From Anaerolineae bacterium (lineage in GTDB: Bacteria; Chloroflexota; Anaerolineae; DRVO01): DNA of 64,000 bases. The notes beneath the pieces are model-generated. The model made no database searches, was not told the DNA's origin, and saw nothing but the letters and a program-made list of their open reading frames with translations. The translations under genes and the position numbers were made by a program. Below, in pieces: positions 17,501 through 25,894 of the stretch. The first letter of the stretch is position 1, and each line of letters begins with the position of its first letter. Location: assembly GCA_013178015.1 (NCBI GenBank), contig JABLXR010000003.1, forward strand, positions 1 through 64,000. Reading direction: 5' to 3'.

Positions 17501-18859
17501 ATGCCTGGTAGCATACTGATAGTGGAGGACGAGCCAGCCACCCGCTTCTTCCTGTCTCAGGCTCTCCTGGACGAGGGTCACGACGTGCATGAAGCCGGGA
17601 CCGCCGGCGAAGCCCTTGACCGCCTGAACCAGCTGCCAGTGGATCTGGTGATTCTGGACCTGCGCCTCCCGGATCGCTCCGGCATGGAGCTGCTCCCGGA
17701 GATCATGGCTCACGACCCCGACCTGCCGGTGATATTCCTCACCGCCCACGGTAGCGTGCAGGAAGCGGTTCAGGCGATGAAGCTGCGCGCCTGCGACTTC
17801 ATCTCCAAGCCCCCGGATCTGCCCACCTTGAAGCGCACCATTGCCCACCTGCTCCGCAACACCCAGTTGCAGAGAGAGGTGGAGCGATTGCGATCCAGTC
17901 CCTCCGACTCCGCCCATCCCTTCGTCACGGGCAAGACCCGGCCCATGATCCGCATTCTGGACATGGTCGAGCGGGTAGCCCCTACGTCGACCAGCGTTCT
18001 CATCTGTGGCGAGAACGGGACCGGAAAGGAGCGCATAGCCAACCTTATCCACGCACGAAGCCCACGGGCCGGTAAGCCCTTCGTGCCCATCAACTGCGCC
18101 GCCATCCCGGAGAATCTCTTGGAGAGCGAGCTTTTCGGTAGCGTCAGGGGCGCGTTCACCAATGCCACCGCGCGCAAGGGCCTCATCGAACAGGCCCACG
18201 GGGGCACCTTGTTCCTCGATGAGATCAGCGCCATGAAGCCCGACATGCAAGTCAAGCTTCTGCGAGTTCTCGAGGACAGGACGGTCCGGCGCCTGGGCGC
18301 GACAAGCGACATCAACGTCGATGTCCGCATCATCGCTGCCTCCAATCGGGACCTCAAGGCTATGATCGAACAGCGGACCTTTCGAGAGGATCTGTACTAT
18401 CGGCTGGCCGTGTTCACCATCGTCCTGCCGCCCCTCCGCGAGCGCGTGGAAGACATCCCCGATATCGCCGCCGCCTACATTGACTACTTCAACCGACAGA
18501 CAGGCCGCTTCGTGCAGGGGCTCACGCCGGAGGCGCTCGCCTGCCTGGAGGCGCACTCCTGGCCTGGCAACATCCGCGAGCTTCGCAACGTGATAGAGCG
18601 AGCCGTGATCCTGGCTGAGGGCGATGAGATAGGCCTGGAGCATCTACCGCCGGAGGTAACCAGGCTCAGCCTCGCTGCAACTAGGAGAGACCGCAGCAGC
18701 TCAGGCAAGAGCGAGCCTCTAGCTGGCTCGCTGTGGGACGTGGAGCGGCGGCTCATTGCGGAAGCCATGGAGCGCTGTGGCGGCGATCGCGCCGCAGCGG
18801 CCCGGGCCCTGGGCATCACCGAAGACGAGCTCTGTCGCCGGATGACCACCCAGTACTGA
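17501..18859 (+). CDS. NtrC-family sigma-54-dependent response regulator
   Basis: 452 residues. Receiver with phospho-acceptor Asp53 (VILDLRLPD), then an AAA+ domain with Walker A GENGTGKE near residue 170, the sigma-54 contact loop, Walker B GGTLFLDEI, and a FIS-like helix-turn-helix at the end (GGDRAAAARALGITEDELCRRM). The contact loop reads GAFTNA (residues 217-222) where GAFTGA is usual, so the glycine at position 5 is asparagine. Such proteins remodel sigma-54 polymerase from an upstream site. ATG 17501 follows GAGGA; it lies two bases after the kinase gene, so they are surely a pair. Confidence 0.93.
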   Translation: MPGSILIVEDEPATRFFLSQALLDEGHDVHEAGTAGEALDRLNQLPVDLVILDLRLPDRSGMELLPEIMAHDPDLPVIFLTAHGSVQEAVQAMKLRACDFISKPPDLPTLKRTIAHLLRNTQLQREVERLRSSPSDSAHPFVTGKTRPMIRILDMVERVAPTSTSVLICGENGTGKERIANLIHARSPRAGKPFVPINCAAIPENLLESELFGSVRGAFTNATARKGLIEQAHGGTLFLDEISAMKPDMQVKLLRVLEDRTVRRLGATSDINVDVRIIAASNRDLKAMIEQRTFREDLYYRLAVFTIVLPPLRERVEDIPDIAAAYIDYFNRQTGRFVQGLTPEALACLEAHSWPGNIRELRNVIERAVILAEGDEIGLEHLPPEVTRLSLAATRRDRSSSGKSEPLAGSLWDVERRLIAEAMERCGGDRAAAARALGITEDELCRRMTTQY

Positions 18860-18942
18860 CCTCTGCCTGGCATACGAATTGCAGTAGCCCTCGGGTGACG
18901 CCGCCTGGCACCCACATCATCGCCCGAGGGTTGGCTGCACTC

Positions 18943-19338
18943 ATGGCCCCACAGCGCATTCTCCTGGTTGACGACCAGCCCAGTATCCTGCACTTCCTAC
19001 GTTGCGGCCTGGAGGAGCACTGGCCCGCTTGCCTTGTCGACGTGGCCGGCAGCGCCGAGCAAGCGCAGCCACTCCTCGCTAGCCAGACCTACGATGCCAT
19101 CGTTACCGACTATCACCTCGGCGATGGGGACGGCGTGCAGTTGGCCCGCCTGGCCAAACAGTACTTGCCCCGGGTCTCCATCGTCTTGGTCAGCGCATCC
19201 AGACACACCCTCGCAGCGGCCGAGGCCGACGCCCGCCGGGCCGGAGTTGGCCTCCTGCTAGCCAAGCCCTTCGACCTCAGCCAGCTCGTGCGTGCGCTGG
19301 AATGCCCCGCCTCGGTCACCCAATGCCATTCGCGATAG
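18943..19338 (+). CDS. Stand-alone response regulator receiver domain
   Basis: 131 residues containing only a CheY-like receiver: RILLVDDQPSILHFLR, phospho-acceptor Asp56 in IVTDYHLGDGDG, conserved Ser in VLVSAS and Lys in LLAKPFD. There is no output domain, so it may relay phosphate or act by binding a partner. ATG 18943 is chosen; in-frame TTG 18931 touches the GAGGG site. Its place directly after the NtrC-type gene suggests it belongs to the same signalling path, perhaps as a phosphate sink or branch. Confidence 0.82.
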   Translation: MAPQRILLVDDQPSILHFLRCGLEEHWPACLVDVAGSAEQAQPLLASQTYDAIVTDYHLGDGDGVQLARLAKQYLPRVSIVLVSASRHTLAAAEADARRAGVGLLLAKPFDLSQLVRALECPASVTQCHSR

Positions 19339-19655
19339 ACGCTACCACGCTCCAGTTCGCCATGGGCGTAACCCTCTTCCTCCTGGGTGTAATCTGCCTC
19401 ATCGCTGGTCTCCGGCTAATCACCACCAGGGAGTACAGAGAGGGCATGAAGGAGTTGGTGGCCCAGTCAGCCAGGGTTGGGCGACGAGGCGTCACTGAGC
19501 ACAGTGTGGCGCCTGTGATAGACGCCACCTCGCGCCTGATAGAGTCGGTGGCCTCACTGGTGCGCACCGCCTTCGGAATGGGCGCCTTCCTCTGCCTGCT
19601 CGGGCTGGCCCTCTGCTGCTTCGGCGTCTGGATTACCGGACTAACGTCAATCTGA
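19323..19655 (+). CDS. Small two-helix membrane protein, function unknown
   Basis: 110 residues from ATG 19323 (ATG 19302 in frame would add seven). Helix 1 is about residues 8-32 (FAMGVTLFLLGVICLIAGL); helix 2 is near the C-terminus (FGMGAFLCLLGLALCCFGVWI). Between them is a soluble stretch with basic and polar residues (TTREYREGMKELVAQSARVG). It overlaps the receiver gene by 16 bases and precedes the TPR gene by 11 bases, so it may be co-translated with either. I do not recognise the family. Confidence 0.6.
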   Translation: MPFAIDATTLQFAMGVTLFLLGVICLIAGLRLITTREYREGMKELVAQSARVGRRGVTEHSVAPVIDATSRLIESVASLVRTAFGMGAFLCLLGLALCCFGVWITGLTSI

Positions 19656-19666
19656 CGGGAGGATTC

Positions 19667-22600
19667 ATGGCCGACGTAAGTGCGGTCCCCGGGGCCCTGC
19701 CCCTCAACCTGAGGGACCCGCGAACCAAGGCAACTACCATCGTCGCCAGCGATGCCGACCTGTTGGCACTGTGGGACGAGACGTCTCCTCTGCTCCTATG
19801 CGGAGCCACGGGAGAGGCACCTTCCATCCCCCATTGGCTCTCGCGCACTCCAGAGCTGCGGTGCCTGCGGCTCCTCAGCGCGCCCGATGGCGAGACTGAG
19901 CCTGCGGATGGGGCGCGGCGCCTGGTCGTCTTCGCCCCTTCCGACCTCATGAGGGAGCTGACCCGTCTGTGGCCAGACAGCCGGCAGTTGGTGGTCGAAC
20001 CCGCGGAGGACGCTCAGCTGGTTCAGGCCATGGCCTCGGCCCTTCCCCAGGCACTGGCCGAGGATCTGACCAACGCCGCCATGCGCGACCCCAAGCTGTG
20101 GAGTGCCCTCCGCCAGGAGCAGTTCCTGGGTGCTGCGGTGCGCGTGACACGCCAGGAGGGCAGCCCCGATTGGCTGTGCCGGGGTGCCCTGGTGGTCGAG
20201 GCGGCTGCGGTAGGCGGAGTGGCCGAGAGTCACCTCACCTGGCTGGGCCGACAACTGGAGAGTGGTGGCCCCTTGAAGTGCTGGCACACCGAGGCACCCA
20301 CCCTACACGCCATAGCCTCCGGCCGCTCCGATGCCTTCGCCCTCCATGAGCTGTGGCACGACTATGCCCTGGCGCTGGCCTGCGCCGGTCGCGGTCTCCA
20401 GCCCCGGGCTGCGGTGCCCCACCTCCTGGCCTCCGGCCGACCGGACGTGCTGGCGATGCTGTACTCCCTGGCCGATTCGCACCTCGACTGGATGCAGGCC
20501 CTCATGGCCGAGGGCCCTCAAGGAGCGGCTGTCCTGGCCCGGTGCATTGCGTGGCAGAACGACCCAGGAGCTCGGCATGGCTGTGTGGCCGCGGCCGTGG
20601 CCGGCGTGCGGCATGCCCCTACCTTGGCTACCTTCGTAGCTCATCTGGAGCCATTGGTGGATGCGGAGGTCCTCGAGCCTGCGCTGCAGGCCCTGTGCAG
20701 CCTGCCGCAACGCGACATCCCGGAGGCCCTGCACATCCTGGCTGGCACGGCTGCAGTCGCCAGACTGTTCGAGCGCCCCGGGGCTGGCCTGTCTCAGGCG
20801 CTGAGCGCCACCGACGCCGGTGGCGCCGAGGCCGGCATTCAGGCCGCTCTGAGCAACGCCGAGACCATCCGGGCCAACCTGCTCTTCCGGCTGGGCCAGA
20901 CCGCCGAGGCGCAGCGATCTTGGGACGAGGCGGCCGAGCGCTACCGAGCCGCCCTCGAGGCTGGCCCCTCAGTGGCCCTCTACGCCGCCGCGGCGGCACG
21001 AGCGCTGAACCGCGGTGGGCGCCACGACGAAGCCATAGAGGTCCTGGACGGAGTGGCGCCGGAGACTGGTCGGACACCGCGGCTCATGGTGGAGCGGGCA
21101 TACGCGTACCTCGGCCTCGGGTGGCTGGACGAGGCGGTTGACGTGGCCACCGGGGTGGTACGAGCAGCTCCGGACCTGCCCAAGGCCCACGCCGCGGCCG
21201 GTGCCGCCCTGCTGGCCGCCGGCAGGGCGGCGGAAGCGGAGACTGCCTTGCGCCGAGCAGTGGAGCTGTCTCCCAGCGACGCCGATGCACACCTGGAGCT
21301 CGGTCACTGCCGAGGCACCCTGAGAGATGGGGCGCTGGCGCGGCTAAGCCTGGAGCGGGCACTGTCTCTGGATCCCGATCACCCCGAGGCGCGCAAGGCC
21401 CTCGCCTCCTTACTGCTACGTCAGGGCGATTACAGCGCCGCCCTCCAGCATCTCGAGCGGCTGGCGGACCTTGAGCCCTCCGACGCCCTGGTGCGGCTGC
21501 AATATGCTGAGGCCCTGGACCGGGCGGGCCAGGCCGACCGGGCTCAGGCAGAATGGCAGGGCATTATGGCTCAGGTTAGCCGTGATTGGAGTGGCCTGGT
21601 GGCTGCCGGATCAGCCCTCCGGCGGGCCGGCCGCTACGACGAGGCCGTGAAGACGCTCAAGCGTGCTATCGCCGCTAACCCCGCTAGCGTGGAGGCCAGC
21701 ATCGAGCTCGCCCGGACACTGGAAAGCGCCGGGGACTCTGAGCAGGCCCTGGAGGAGTTCCGCTCCGCTTGTCAGCGGTTCCCTCACGATGCCCGATCGC
21801 ACTACCACTTGGGTCGGGCCTGTGCCCGGATGGGTTACGCTGATGAGGCTGTCGCCGCCCTTGGCGCTGCCATCGAACGGGATGCATCGCTGGCGGAGGC
21901 GCACTTCGAGCTGGGGCAGATCCTTGAGTCGCGAGGTGAACTCGAACCTGCCCTGGAAGCCTACCGCTCCGCTGCTCTCTGCTCCGGGGGCAACCCCACC
22001 TACGATGCCTGCGCTGGGCGACTGTGCCTCGCCCTGGGGCGCTATGAGGAGGCGGTGCAGCATCTGCGCACCGCTTCCTCCCGCGCTGCAGTCGAGCCCG
22101 AAGTGCACGCAAACCTGGGAGAGGCCCTGCGCCATCGCGGTGCGCTGGAACAGGCCATGGCCGCTTACCGCAACGCCGTGGATGCCGCCCCCTCTAGTCC
22201 CCATTACCATGCCCGTTTGGCGGAGTGCGCGGCCGCGCTAGGACGCACCAATCAGGCCGTACGCGAGGCGGAAGAGGCGGTGAGGCTGGCACCACACGAC
22301 CCGGAGTTCCTGGCGCTCAAGGCCAGGCTGCTCATGGACCTCCAGAGGCCTCTCAGCGCCGCGGAGGTGCTGCGCAAGGCAGTGGCACTACCCGGAGGGG
22401 ACCAGTACCGTGCCAACCTTGGTGCCGCCTACCGACGCGCCGGCAACCTCCAGGCGGCAGAAGAGGAGCTGGCTGCAGCCATCGGCCTCCGACCCAATGA
22501 CCCCGAGATCCACGAGGAACTTGCGGCCCTCTTCGCCGCTCGAGGCGATCTCGAGGGGGCAGTCCGCGAGATTCGGCATGGGCTCAGCCTCGAGCCCGAA

Positions 22601-25600
22601 AGCCTTGACACCCGCGTGCGCCTGGCGCGGGCCTTAGCCCAATACGGCCACGAGGAAGAAGCGTGCGAACAGCTGACCAGAGCGGCGTCGCTGGCCCCGG
22701 AGAAGGGACCCGTGCACCTGGCTCTGGGCGAGGTGCTGGAGAAGCTGGGCCGGCTCTCCGAGGCCCGGGCTTCGCTGGAGCGGGCCACCAGCCTCGACGA
22801 GCGCTCCGCCGCATCACTGCTGTCGCTCGGCCGTGTGTGCCGTCGCCTCGGCGACTGGCGCGCGGCCCTGGAGGCGCTTCAGGCGGCCATGGCTCAGGCT
22901 CCTGAAGACGCTCAGATACACCTTGAGCTCGGCCGGGCCTGGCTAGAGGCACAGCGACCGCAAGAGGCCCAGAAACACTTCCAGGATGCCATCCGCCTCT
23001 CGGGGCCTTCGGCGGCCAGCCTGGATGCGCTCGGTCGCGCCCAGCTGGCCAGCGGGGAGGTGGACGCCGCCATTGCCACCTTCGAGAAGGGGATCGGATT
23101 GGCTCCGGAAGCCGACGGACTCAGGGAGGGTCTGGCCCGGGCCTTCGCTGCCAAAGGCTGGATCCAGGAAGCGGTCGATCAACTCGCAGCTGCAGCAGAA
23201 AGGCACCCGCGTTCTGTCCGGCTGCGGCTGGCACTGGCGGAGCTACTGCAACGTCGCGGCATGCACACTCCGGCGATCGCCGCTCTGCGCCAGGCCATCC
23301 ACTTGGCGCCAGAGGATCCCGACGTGCTCCTGCCTCTGGGGCAGGCTCTGGCTGATTCGGGCGAGCACGCGGAAGCCCTCCCGCTGTTCGAGCGTGTCCT
23401 CCGGCTTGTGCCCGACTCGCGGGAAGCGCGGATGGCGTTAGCAGACGCCAACCTGAACTTGGGGCGCCGGCCCGAGGCCCGACAGCTCCTCTCCGAACTC
23501 ATGGAGCGCGATCCGGACAGCGCCGAGGCCCACTACCAGATGTCCCGACTTCACGCACAGGAAGAGGAACTCCAAGCAGCTCTGGACGAGGCCACCAAAG
23601 CCGTGTCTCTGGAACCGGACAACGCCCGCATACGCGCCCACCGCGCTCGGCTATTGGCGCGATACGGAGCTACCTCGCAAGCGCTGCAGGAGGCCCAGAG
23701 GGCAGTTGACTGCGCCCCCGATGAACCGGTCGCCGTAACCACACTTGCTGCGCTGCTCTCCGATGCCGGCCGCTACCAAGACGCTCTGAGCTGGTACAAC
23801 CGCGCCGTCGAACTGACCCCAGGCAACGCCGAGCCCTTCAGGGAGCTTGGGCGCCTGGCCCTGCTCTTGGGCGATGCCTCCCGGGCATCCGCCGCCCTCG
23901 AGCACGCAGCCAGCTTGGATCCCACCGATCGCGGCGTTCTCTCCCTGGCAGCCGAGGCCCTCGAGGCCGCCGGCGACCTAGCCCGCGCGACCGACTACGC
24001 CCAGCGGGCCCTCAACCTGGATCCTGAGTGCGTGGAGTGTCGCGTGCGGTTGGCACGCTTGCTTCGTCGCTCCCGCCGGCTGGCCGAGGCCGCCGACGTG
24101 CTCTCCAGCGCCGAGGCAGGGCAACACCGCGACCTCATCCTAGAACAAGCCAGAGTGCTGGCCGCTCGCGGGGACCAGGAGGCCGCACTGCGGCTGTATC
24201 AGCAAACGCTGGACCGGTCCGCCGACCACCTGGAGACCTTGCTGGAGATGGCGGAGTGCGCCATCTCTTGGCACGACGAGGCCGAGGCGAGAGCTGAGTG
24301 CGACCTGCCGGTTCGGGCGCCCGAGCGGCGCTTCCTGGATTCCCTGCATCAATTGCTCACCAAGTTCCGACCCAGTCCGGCTCTGGAGAGTCGGTACCAG
24401 TCTGCGGTGGCGGGCTTACTTACTCTCCTCAATCAGGAGAGAGAGGCACTGGAGCTATGCCGGAGCGCACTCCTCCATGCTCCCGAGGACGCGTCCCTCC
24501 ACCGGCGGCTCGCTCGCTTGCTCCTGCAAGCGGGCAAGCCGAAGGAGAGCCTGCGGGAGTTGGTCCTCGCCGACCGGGCCAATCCGGGCGATGCCGAGAC
24601 CGTGCTGGGCATTGGCCGCCTCCTCGTCCACCTGAACGAAAGTGAGCGCGCAGCGGCCGCTCTCCAGAGGGCTGCCGACTTGGCGGGCGGCGATCCCCTC
24701 ACCCTGGTGAGAGCAGCTCGCCTCCTGGAAGAGGCAGGAAGGCTGGCTGAAGCGGTCGAACTCATGCGCAGGGCGGTGCAGGCCGACGACCGCCATCCTG
24801 CCTGGTGGAACCATCTCGGTGACCTCCATCTCCGCCTCAAGCGCTATCAGTCAGCCCTTGAGGCCTATCAGAAGGCCGCTCGGTTGGACCCTGAGAACCC
24901 GCTGTACCTCCGCAACGCCGGTCTTGCCTATGGGGGCATGCGCCGCTACCAGTCCGCTGCCAGGGCACTAGAGCGTGCCACGGAGCTGGCCCGAGACAAC
25001 GCCACCTGGGTCGCCGAGCTCGCTTCTGCTTACGAGAGGGCCGGCGAGGCCGCGCGGGCAGTGCAAGCATATGAGAGAGCAACCCAGATCGAGCCCGACA
25101 ACCCTTGTCACCATGTTGGCCTGGGCAATGCGCTGTCCAGTCTAGGGCGCCTCAAGGACGCCGGCCGTCATCTGCTCCATGCCCTCGAGCTTCAGCCCGA
25201 CCTGCCGGCGGTCCATGCGGCGCTGGGGCGCCTTCGGTTCCACGAGGGGCACCGGCAAGAGGCTGTGCAGCATTTCCGACGCGCTATCGAAATCGAACCC
25301 ACCAGCCATCGGCACCACCAGGAGCTGGCCACCCTCTTGTACCTATCTGGTGACGCCAGCCAGGCCCTGGAGGAAGCCGAAGTGGCGGCCTCGCTGGACG
25401 GAACTGACCCGGAGACCTACGTCGTGATGGCCCAAGCCTATGCTGCACTGAACCGGCACGACGAGGCCATCCAGGCTCTGCAGCAGGCCCTGGTACTGGA
25501 CAGCAACAACGCCGACATCCACCACGCCATGGGAGAGCTATGTCGTCAGATCGGCTACTACGAGCGTGCCGCTGAGCACTTCCGTCAGGTCATCCACCTT

Positions 25601-25894
25601 AGACCCAAGGACGCCGAAGCTCGCAAGCAGCTGGGGCAGACCTACGAGTACTCCCAGGAGTACGACCGGGCTCTGGCGCAATACATCCGGGCCATAGAGC
25701 TCGACCCCGAGGAGCCCGAGTACTACTTCTGCGCCGGCCGCATGTACAAGAGGCGCAAGGAGTACGGCGAGGCCATAGAAATGTTCCGGCACGTACTCCG
25801 CCTGGAGCCCACCAACGCCGAGGCTTACAAGCAGCTGGCAGCGGTAAGCGCCCTGAATCTGGTGGCGGGGGAAGCGCGTGCGGTCGCACGGTGA
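19667..25894 (+). CDS. Giant TPR-repeat protein (2075 residues)
   Basis: Residues 1 to about 400 form an unrecognised domain with no signal peptide or membrane helix. From about residue 405 to the end it is an almost unbroken array of tetratricopeptide repeats, roughly 45 to 50 by length (estimate), with the usual W/L-G-A-Y-A-P pattern, such as LEAYQKAARLDPENPLYLRNAGLAY. One interruption lies near residues 1535-1600 (AECDLPVRAPERRFLDSLHQLL). TPR arrays bind partner proteins or peptides. ATG 19667 has GGGAGGA before it. The last 17 bases overlap a gene for a C25/caspase-like protease, so the two products probably work together, likely in the cytoplasm. No repeat unit appears frameshifted. Confidence 0.92.
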   Translation: MADVSAVPGALPLNLRDPRTKATTIVASDADLLALWDETSPLLLCGATGEAPSIPHWLSRTPELRCLRLLSAPDGETEPADGARRLVVFAPSDLMRELTRLWPDSRQLVVEPAEDAQLVQAMASALPQALAEDLTNAAMRDPKLWSALRQEQFLGAAVRVTRQEGSPDWLCRGALVVEAAAVGGVAESHLTWLGRQLESGGPLKCWHTEAPTLHAIASGRSDAFALHELWHDYALALACAGRGLQPRAAVPHLLASGRPDVLAMLYSLADSHLDWMQALMAEGPQGAAVLARCIAWQNDPGARHGCVAAAVAGVRHAPTLATFVAHLEPLVDAEVLEPALQALCSLPQRDIPEALHILAGTAAVARLFERPGAGLSQALSATDAGGAEAGIQAALSNAETIRANLLFRLGQTAEAQRSWDEAAERYRAALEAGPSVALYAAAAARALNRGGRHDEAIEVLDGVAPETGRTPRLMVERAYAYLGLGWLDEAVDVATGVVRAAPDLPKAHAAAGAALLAAGRAAEAETALRRAVELSPSDADAHLELGHCRGTLRDGALARLSLERALSLDPDHPEARKALASLLLRQGDYSAALQHLERLADLEPSDALVRLQYAEALDRAGQADRAQAEWQGIMAQVSRDWSGLVAAGSALRRAGRYDEAVKTLKRAIAANPASVEASIELARTLESAGDSEQALEEFRSACQRFPHDARSHYHLGRACARMGYADEAVAALGAAIERDASLAEAHFELGQILESRGELEPALEAYRSAALCSGGNPTYDACAGRLCLALGRYEEAVQHLRTASSRAAVEPEVHANLGEALRHRGALEQAMAAYRNAVDAAPSSPHYHARLAECAAALGRTNQAVREAEEAVRLAPHDPEFLALKARLLMDLQRPLSAAEVLRKAVALPGGDQYRANLGAAYRRAGNLQAAEEELAAAIGLRPNDPEIHEELAALFAARGDLEGAVREIRHGLSLEPESLDTRVRLARALAQYGHEEEACEQLTRAASLAPEKGPVHLALGEVLEKLGRLSEARASLERATSLDERSAASLLSLGRVCRRLGDWRAALEALQAAMAQAPEDAQIHLELGRAWLEAQRPQEAQKHFQDAIRLSGPSAASLDALGRAQLASGEVDAAIATFEKGIGLAPEADGLREGLARAFAAKGWIQEAVDQLAAAAERHPRSVRLRLALAELLQRRGMHTPAIAALRQAIHLAPEDPDVLLPLGQALADSGEHAEALPLFERVLRLVPDSREARMALADANLNLGRRPEARQLLSELMERDPDSAEAHYQMSRLHAQEEELQAALDEATKAVSLEPDNARIRAHRARLLARYGATSQALQEAQRAVDCAPDEPVAVTTLAALLSDAGRYQDALSWYNRAVELTPGNAEPFRELGRLALLLGDASRASAALEHAASLDPTDRGVLSLAAEALEAAGDLARATDYAQRALNLDPECVECRVRLARLLRRSRRLAEAADVLSSAEAGQHRDLILEQARVLAARGDQEAALRLYQQTLDRSADHLETLLEMAECAISWHDEAEARAECDLPVRAPERRFLDSLHQLLTKFRPSPALESRYQSAVAGLLTLLNQEREALELCRSALLHAPEDASLHRRLARLLLQAGKPKESLRELVLADRANPGDAETVLGIGRLLVHLNESERAAAALQRAADLAGGDPLTLVRAARLLEEAGRLAEAVELMRRAVQADDRHPAWWNHLGDLHLRLKRYQSALEAYQKAARLDPENPLYLRNAGLAYGGMRRYQSAARALERATELARDNATWVAELASAYERAGEAARAVQAYERATQIEPDNPCHHVGLGNALSSLGRLKDAGRHLLHALELQPDLPAVHAALGRLRFHEGHRQEAVQHFRRAIEIEPTSHRHHQELATLLYLSGDASQALEEAEVAASLDGTDPETYVVMAQAYAALNRHDEAIQALQQALVLDSNNADIHHAMGELCRQIGYYERAAEHFRQVIHLRPKDAEARKQLGQTYEYSQEYDRALAQYIRAIELDPEEPEYYFCAGRMYKRRKEYGEAIEMFRHVLRLEPTNAEAYKQLAAVSALNLVAGEARAVAR

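Noticed and set aside
20900-25890. Possible DNA-level tandem repeats in the TPR gene
   Set aside because: The repeats are at protein level (34-residue units) and diverged at DNA level; no exact long copies were seen.
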